This document shows, in pieces, positions 34,199-37,469 of a stretch of DNA of 37,469 nt. The translations under genes were made by a program, and so were the position numbers. The DNA lies in assembly GCA_023667435.1 (NCBI GenBank), contig JAMPAB010000009.1:1-37469 (forward strand), read 5' to 3'. Under the pieces are notes generated by a model that saw only the letters and a list, made by a program, of their open reading frames with translations, was not told the DNA's origin and did not search any database. This DNA is from Corallococcus sp. Its GTDB lineage: Bacteria > Bacillota > Clostridia > Christensenellales > CAG-314. Each line of letters opens with the position of its first letter. Position 1 is the stretch's first letter.

Positions 34199-34306
34199 AA
34201 AAAAACGCGCGCCTGCGTGGCGTTCGTCAATTGCCGCAAACTTAGTTTTAAAGCTACGCAATCATTTACGATTGCGCGGCGCAATTCTCCTTAGCCGTTG
34301 AGAATT
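34199..34306 (-). repeat. Structured non-coding stretch with three hairpins, possible dispersed repeat
   Basis: On the minus strand, three stems follow in order: AATTCTC/GAGAATT (34306-34283), CGCAATC/GATTGCG (34276-34257), and an imperfect CGCC/GGCG-centred stem (34227-34205) leading into seven T. It lies between the terminator of the ligase gene and the sigma promoter, with no promoter of its own that I can see. The make-up suggests a palindromic intergenic repeat or a small RNA remnant. It fills most of the 321-base gap. Confidence 0.45.
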
Positions 34307-34339
34307 CAGATATCCTTTTCGCAACGTTTCTTTTTTCAT

Positions 34340-34380
34340 AAAAAACGCGCTTCCGTCTGCAACCGACCTTTGAAAGCGCG
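34340..34380 (-). terminator. Intrinsic terminator of the AMP-ligase gene
   Basis: On the minus strand, CGCGCTTTC pairs with GGAAGCGCG (one G-U pair) and is followed by six T. It starts 20 bases past the stop codon. Confidence 0.85.
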
Positions 34381-34399
34381 CATAAAACGAATACCGTTT

Positions 34400-35956
34400 T
34401 TATCTGTTTTCCAATTGTTTGTAATCTACCTTCGCCAATTTAGTGCGGGGCATAACGTCCAAAACCTCTACAAAGTAAGGAACGGAATATTTGATGAGGT
34501 TAGCTTTGCAATGCGCTATTACCGCATCGCTAACGTCGTTTGGCGTCGTTTTGCCGTTGACGGTCACAAAAGCTTTAAGATACTGCTTGCCGTCCTTTTT
34601 GTAAGGCACTACGCACGCTTCGTCCACAAACGGCAACAATTTGATACACTCCTCCACCTCAGAAGGAAACACGTTGACTGCGGCGATTTTTATCATACGT
34701 TTTTTGCGATCTACTACGTAAACGAATCCGTTTTCGTCTTTATATCCGATATCTCCCGTTTTAATCCAACTGCCGTCTTTTGTAAAACTTTCTCCGCCTT
34801 CCAGATATCCCAACATAAGACCTCTGGCGGTAAGAGTTATTTCTCCGCGTTCGCCGCAAGGAAGCGCGTTGCCGTTTTCATCGCATATTTCTACTTGACA
34901 GCCGTCGATAGGTTTGCCGCAGCTGTGTTTTGCATAGTCGTCGTAATTGTTTACCATACAAACTCCGCAAGTTTCGGTAAGACCGTATCCTCTCATCAGT
35001 TGCGCGCGGGAACCGTATTTTTTGAACACTGCGTCTACCTTTTCTACAAGCGATTCGGGCAGAGAGTCCCCTCCGCAGAACACTACGTCCATCTTACTTA
35101 AACTTCTGCCCTTAAACTTGCCGCTTTTAAGCATTTTGAGCATCATTGCAGGGACAACGCTCCACACGGTAGTGTTGTACTTTTTTATATAAGCCATCAC
35201 CGCTTTCGGATCGAATTTCGGCACAATTGCCAAGTTGAAACCGCCTGTCAACCCCGTATGAATATCTACGCACAACCCGTACGCATGAAAAATCGGCAAC
35301 GTTGCCAAATAAAAATTGTTGTTTGTACAGGGAGTATGATACATATCCAAAATCGTCGTCGCGGTGGAGTTAAACGCGTAGTTGGATAATTTTACTATTT
35401 TGGGAATACCGCTTGTGCCTCCGCTGTGCATATAACACACTGCGTCGTTTTCCTCGCCGACAACGTCGGTTGCAGTCTCGTTGCGTATCAAATCCGAATA
35501 CTTTAACGCCGTTTTTATACGCTTGCTCGAAGCGTTTGCGTACATAGCGTAAACGGGTTTGCGTACACTGACGTAATCGGCGATGCTGCACCGAATAAGT
35601 TGAGCGGAAGTTTGTGTAAGTTCGCGTTCGTCCTTAACAAGCACGTCGTAAAACATTACCGCTTTGGAGCGCGTCAACTCCATGTTTTTCAACAATTCGC
35701 GCAAGGGCGTTACGGGGTGAACGAAGCTTGCGATAAGTCCTAATTTGGAACAGGCGTAAAACGCGGCTGCTCCCTGCGGACACGAAGGCAGAAAAACCGT
35801 CACCGCGTCGCCTTTACGCAATCCCATTGCGGCAAATCCGCCGGCAAGTCCTTCTACGTCGCGAAGAAACTTTCTCATGGGAATCTTGTGACGGTAGTAA
35901 ACTACTACGCCGTCCTTTTTGCATTTATTAAGCATCAACTCGTAACAAGTATTCAT
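34400..35956 (-). CDS. AMP-dependent synthetase/ligase (acyl-CoA synthetase-like)
   Basis: This 518-residue enzyme of the ANL superfamily activates a carboxylic acid as an acyl-adenylate and usually transfers it to CoA or a carrier thiol. The core motifs are present: phosphate loop HSGGTSGIPK (177-186), GYGLTET, KTGDIGYKDENGFVYVVDRKKRMIK with the hinge Asp/Arg, and the catalytic lysine region TKLAKVDYK near the C terminus (probably Lys509). The length fits fatty- or aromatic-acid CoA ligases. The substrate cannot be assigned. It stands alone between its own promoter and terminator, with no carrier protein next to it. The ATG has an AAGG site nine bases upstream. Confidence 0.92.
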   Translation of the reverse strand: MNTCYELMLNKCKKDGVVVYYRHKIPMRKFLRDVEGLAGGFAAMGLRKGDAVTVFLPSCPQGAAAFYACSKLGLIASFVHPVTPLRELLKNMELTRSKAVMFYDVLVKDERELTQTSAQLIRCSIADYVSVRKPVYAMYANASSKRIKTALKYSDLIRNETATDVVGEENDAVCYMHSGGTSGIPKIVKLSNYAFNSTATTILDMYHTPCTNNNFYLATLPIFHAYGLCVDIHTGLTGGFNLAIVPKFDPKAVMAYIKKYNTTVWSVVPAMMLKMLKSGKFKGRSLSKMDVVFCGGDSLPESLVEKVDAVFKKYGSRAQLMRGYGLTETCGVCMVNNYDDYAKHSCGKPIDGCQVEICDENGNALPCGERGEITLTARGLMLGYLEGGESFTKDGSWIKTGDIGYKDENGFVYVVDRKKRMIKIAAVNVFPSEVEECIKLLPFVDEACVVPYKKDGKQYLKAFVTVNGKTTPNDVSDAVIAHCKANLIKYSVPYFVEVLDVMPRTKLAKVDYKQLENR

Positions 35957-36148
35957 TGCCGTAACCTTCTGTAATTTTATATTTCTTCATCCGCAGTCAA
36001 GTTTAGCTTTCTCGGCGGTTTTAACCGTCTTCGCCGAAACGAAATACGTCGTAAAAAAACGTTTTTTATTACTATATCGAGACGGTTGACCGTAATGACA
36101 AAGCAAACGAAATACGCTTTTTACCGTAACAGTCCGCCTATTAGTAGT

Positions 36149-36177
36149 ATTGTACCAAATTGCCGCAAAAAAATCAA
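36149..36177 (-). promoter_or_regulatory. SigA-type promoter of the AMP-ligase gene
   Basis: On the minus strand, TTGATT (36172-36177) and TACAAT (36149-36154) are 17 bases apart. The resulting leader of about 185 bases includes a GC-rich hairpin (TCGGCG with CGCCGA) between about 36006 and 36036. Apart from this and the apt-like gene's terminator, the 376-base gap 35957-36332 shows nothing supported. Confidence 0.7.
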
Positions 36178-36296
36178 CGCGCAAATAAAGTTTGGACTTC
36201 CCTCCGACAGTAAAATTACGAACGGCATTTAAAATTACGGTAAGGGATTGCTCCGCCGTCGAATCGAACCGTTTTTCCGCAAACGGCTTCGTCAAA

Positions 36297-36322
36297 AGAA
36301 AAACGGCGAACGAAGTCGCCGT
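36297..36322 (-). terminator. Intrinsic terminator of the phosphoribosyltransferase gene
   Basis: On the minus strand, ACGGCGA and TCGCCGT form a perfect 7-bp stem around a six-base loop, followed by TTTTCTTTT. It lies 10 bases past the stop codon. Confidence 0.88.
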
Positions 36323-36332
36323 CTGCAAATGC

Positions 36333-36869
36333 TTATAACAAAGGGATAACGCCCAAATAACAGATATCTTCGCGTTTTGCGGCGTCGCCTTCGGCAAGCA
36401 CAAACGCTTTTTTACAAATCTGTCCGCCCGACATTTCGACAAGCTTCTCAAGTCCGACAAGACTGTTGCCCGTAGATACTACGTCGTCGATGATTCCTAC
36501 CTTTTTACCGCGCATCAAGTCCGCGTCGTATTTGGAAATATACAGTTTTTGCTGCGCGCCCGTAGTAATACTGGATTCTATCGCTACTTCCAGTCCGTCC
36601 TGCATATATAACTTTTTGGACTTGCGCGCTACCGCGTAATATTTGTGACCCAATTCCCGTGCGATAACGTGCGTCAATTGCAGTCCTTTGCTTTCGGCGG
36701 TAAGCAACACGTCGCAATCGCTTACGAGCTTTGCCAATTCTTTGCCGCAATGCTCGGTCATTTCCACGTTACCGTGAAGATTGAAAAACGCAATGTTTAT
36801 TCCGCTTGGCAAAGGGATAACGGGAAGCTGCGCCTCGTAACCGTTGAGATCGACTTTAAAATATTTCAT
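36333..36869 (-). CDS. Adenine phosphoribosyltransferase-like purine salvage enzyme
   Basis: This 178-residue type-I phosphoribosyltransferase would join a purine base to PRPP in the cytoplasm. The PRPP-binding signature VGIIDDVVSTGNS is at 124-136, and the conserved LLTAESKGLQL (55-65) corresponds to the segment before the flexible loop in APRT-type enzymes. The length matches APRT or XPRT. Which base is used cannot be decided from sequence, so no gene symbol is given. The ATG has an AGGAG site. The gene is monocistronic, with a perfect consensus promoter, a 10-bp hairpin in its leader and its own terminator. Confidence 0.87.
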   Translation of the reverse strand: MKYFKVDLNGYEAQLPVIPLPSGINIAFFNLHGNVEMTEHCGKELAKLVSDCDVLLTAESKGLQLTHVIARELGHKYYAVARKSKKLYMQDGLEVAIESSITTGAQQKLYISKYDADLMRGKKVGIIDDVVSTGNSLVGLEKLVEMSGGQICKKAFVLAEGDAAKREDICYLGVIPLL

Positions 36870-36889
36870 TTGTTGCTCCTAAAACGTTT

Positions 36890-36919
36890 TTTGCGCGAGC
36901 GATAAACAACTCGCGCAAA
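36890..36919 (-). promoter_or_regulatory. 5'-UTR hairpin of the phosphoribosyltransferase gene
   Basis: On the minus strand, TTTGCGCGAG and CTCGCGCAAA form a perfect 10-bp stem with a ten-base loop, close to the 5' end of the predicted transcript and about 10 bases before the ribosome binding site. The bases after it are A, not T, so it is not a terminator. A role in mRNA stability or regulation is possible. Confidence 0.55.
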
Positions 36920-36928
36920 TGCAAATCT

Positions 36929-36957
36929 ATTATAATACTTTCTTGCCGCGTTGTCAA
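36929..36957 (-). promoter_or_regulatory. Perfect consensus SigA promoter of the phosphoribosyltransferase gene
   Basis: On the minus strand, TTGACA (36952-36957) and TATAAT (36929-36934) are exactly consensus and 17 bases apart. This predicts strong constitutive transcription. Confidence 0.93.
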
Positions 36958-37030
36958 TATATTATTTTCAAACGCAAGGCATAATTACAGTTTTTGCGAT
37001 TGAAAATTTTTGCGGCGTTTGACGTTATGC

Positions 37031-37059
37031 TTGATAAACGTCCGCCTTTGTGGTAAAAT
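37031..37059 (+). promoter_or_regulatory. SigA-type promoter of the right-edge HAD gene, leaderless geometry
   Basis: TTGATA (37031-37036) and TAAAAT (37054-37059) are 17 bases apart. Only seven bases separate the -10 box from the ATG at 37067, so the mRNA should begin at or next to the start codon. Confidence 0.65.
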
Positions 37060-37066
37060 ACGGAAT

Positions 37067-37469
37067 ATGAACGGATACGATTTTGACGAGACGATTTTAA
37101 AAGGCAACAGCGTACGGAGTTTTTTCTGCTACTGCATGCTGAGATTGCCCTATTTGGTATTGTATATGCCGGTTTTGCTGCTTGCGGTAATTCTTAACGG
37201 ACTGCATATGGTAAAATCCGACGCATATTACAATATGTTGACTAAATACGTTGTGTTTGTTCCAAACAGAGAAAAATTCGTAAAAAAATTTTGGGATAAA
37301 AATATTAAAAAAATCAAAAGCTGGTATCTAAAACAGCAGCGTGAAGACGACATAATCATTTCCGCTTCGCCCGCATACTTAGTAGAGGAGGCCTGCGCGC
37401 GGTTACACGTAAAATGCATCGCCACGCCGTACGACTTGAAAAAGGCAAAGGTTATAGGCGGCAAAGACA
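37067..37469 (+). CDS. HAD-superfamily phosphatase, 3' end cut by the window edge
   Basis: The first 134 codons are present and the frame is open to the end of the window. The protein starts MNGYDFDETILKGNS, with the HAD nucleophile motif DFDET at residues 5-9. A hydrophobic stretch (about 27-46) may touch or cross the membrane. Motif II is likely the serine in IIISAS (about 96-101). The pattern resembles the HAD-IB group (phosphoserine-phosphatase- or lipid-phosphate-phosphatase-like). Motifs III and IV lie beyond the window. There is no clear ribosome binding site, and the promoter geometry predicts a leaderless transcript. Confidence 0.8.
   Translation, partial: MNGYDFDETILKGNSVRSFFCYCMLRLPYLVLYMPVLLLAVILNGLHMVKSDAYYNMLTKYVVFVPNREKFVKKFWDKNIKKIKSWYLKQQREDDIIISASPAYLVEEACARLHVKCIATPYDLKKAKVIGGKD

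Noticed and set aside
34262..34339. 25-codon basic peptide frame in the gap before the sigma-factor operon
   Set aside because: The ATG sits directly in the T run of the ligase terminator without any ribosome binding site, and the frame lies in palindromic sequence.
35987..36460. 157-codon minus-strand open frame downstream of and overlapping the phosphoribosyltransferase
   Set aside because: It reads through the 3' end and terminator of the real gene and the promoter of the ligase. It has no ribosome binding site.

Overview
The window looks like a chromosomal segment of a low-to-mid GC Gram-positive anaerobe of the class Clostridia (Bacillota). The evidence is a SAM-I (S-box) riboswitch in front of metK, an HrcA/CIRCE-controlled hsp20, RecD2 and ComF-type proteins, strong AGGAGG-like ribosome binding sites, lipoproteins with Gram-positive lipoboxes, and SigA-type promoters that nearly all have a 17-bp spacer. 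A finer placement (a gut Christensenellales-like lineage) is only a guess. No rRNA, tRNA, CRISPR array, prophage or intact transposon was seen.

Layout. Positions 1-60 hold what looks like one end of an IS3-type element. 97-2708 is a minus-strand unit with a GH13 alpha-glucosidase and a HAD phosphatase. 2826-7724 carries a very large RND exporter with its promoter and terminator. 7926-8547 carries hsp20 with a CIRCE operator. 8914-17412 is a long minus-strand housekeeping cluster running metK, recD2, comF, secA, prfB, headed by a SAM-I riboswitch and an intrinsic terminator. 17484-19440 holds a PlsC-like acyltransferase with a zinc ribbon and a 4'-phosphopantetheinyl transferase. 19601-23317 holds a GPH-type sugar symporter diverging from a MATE exporter whose leader carries a strong terminator. 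23407-23542 is a MITE-like inverted-repeat element lying exactly between two convergent genes. 23624-28252 holds two divergent surface proteins: an M6-type metalloprotease lipoprotein and a PI-PLC-domain protein. 28459-31382 is a trkA-trkH potassium-uptake operon. 31498-34165 is an operon of an ECF-type sigma factor overlapping a membrane-anchored beta-propeller protein. 34340-36177 is an acyl-CoA-synthetase-like ligase. 36297-36957 is an adenine-phosphoribosyltransferase-like gene. The right edge holds the start of another HAD phosphatase, cut by the window end.

How they fit together. The central cluster joins SAM synthesis, DNA repair or competence, protein export and translation termination, and may place several of these under SAM-responsive control. 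The M6 protease, the PI-PLC protein, the RND and MATE exporters, the sugar symporter and the sigma/beta-propeller pair are envelope or surface functions. Three of these proteins carry large extracytoplasmic additions not usual for their families: about 435 residues in the RND protein, about 130 residues in the symporter, and a duplicated novel module in the protease. No single unmistakably new defence or mobile system is visible. The best leads are the sigma/beta-propeller pair, the expanded RND protein, the MITE with its internal bidirectional terminator, the terminator in the MATE leader, and two apparently leaderless transcripts.
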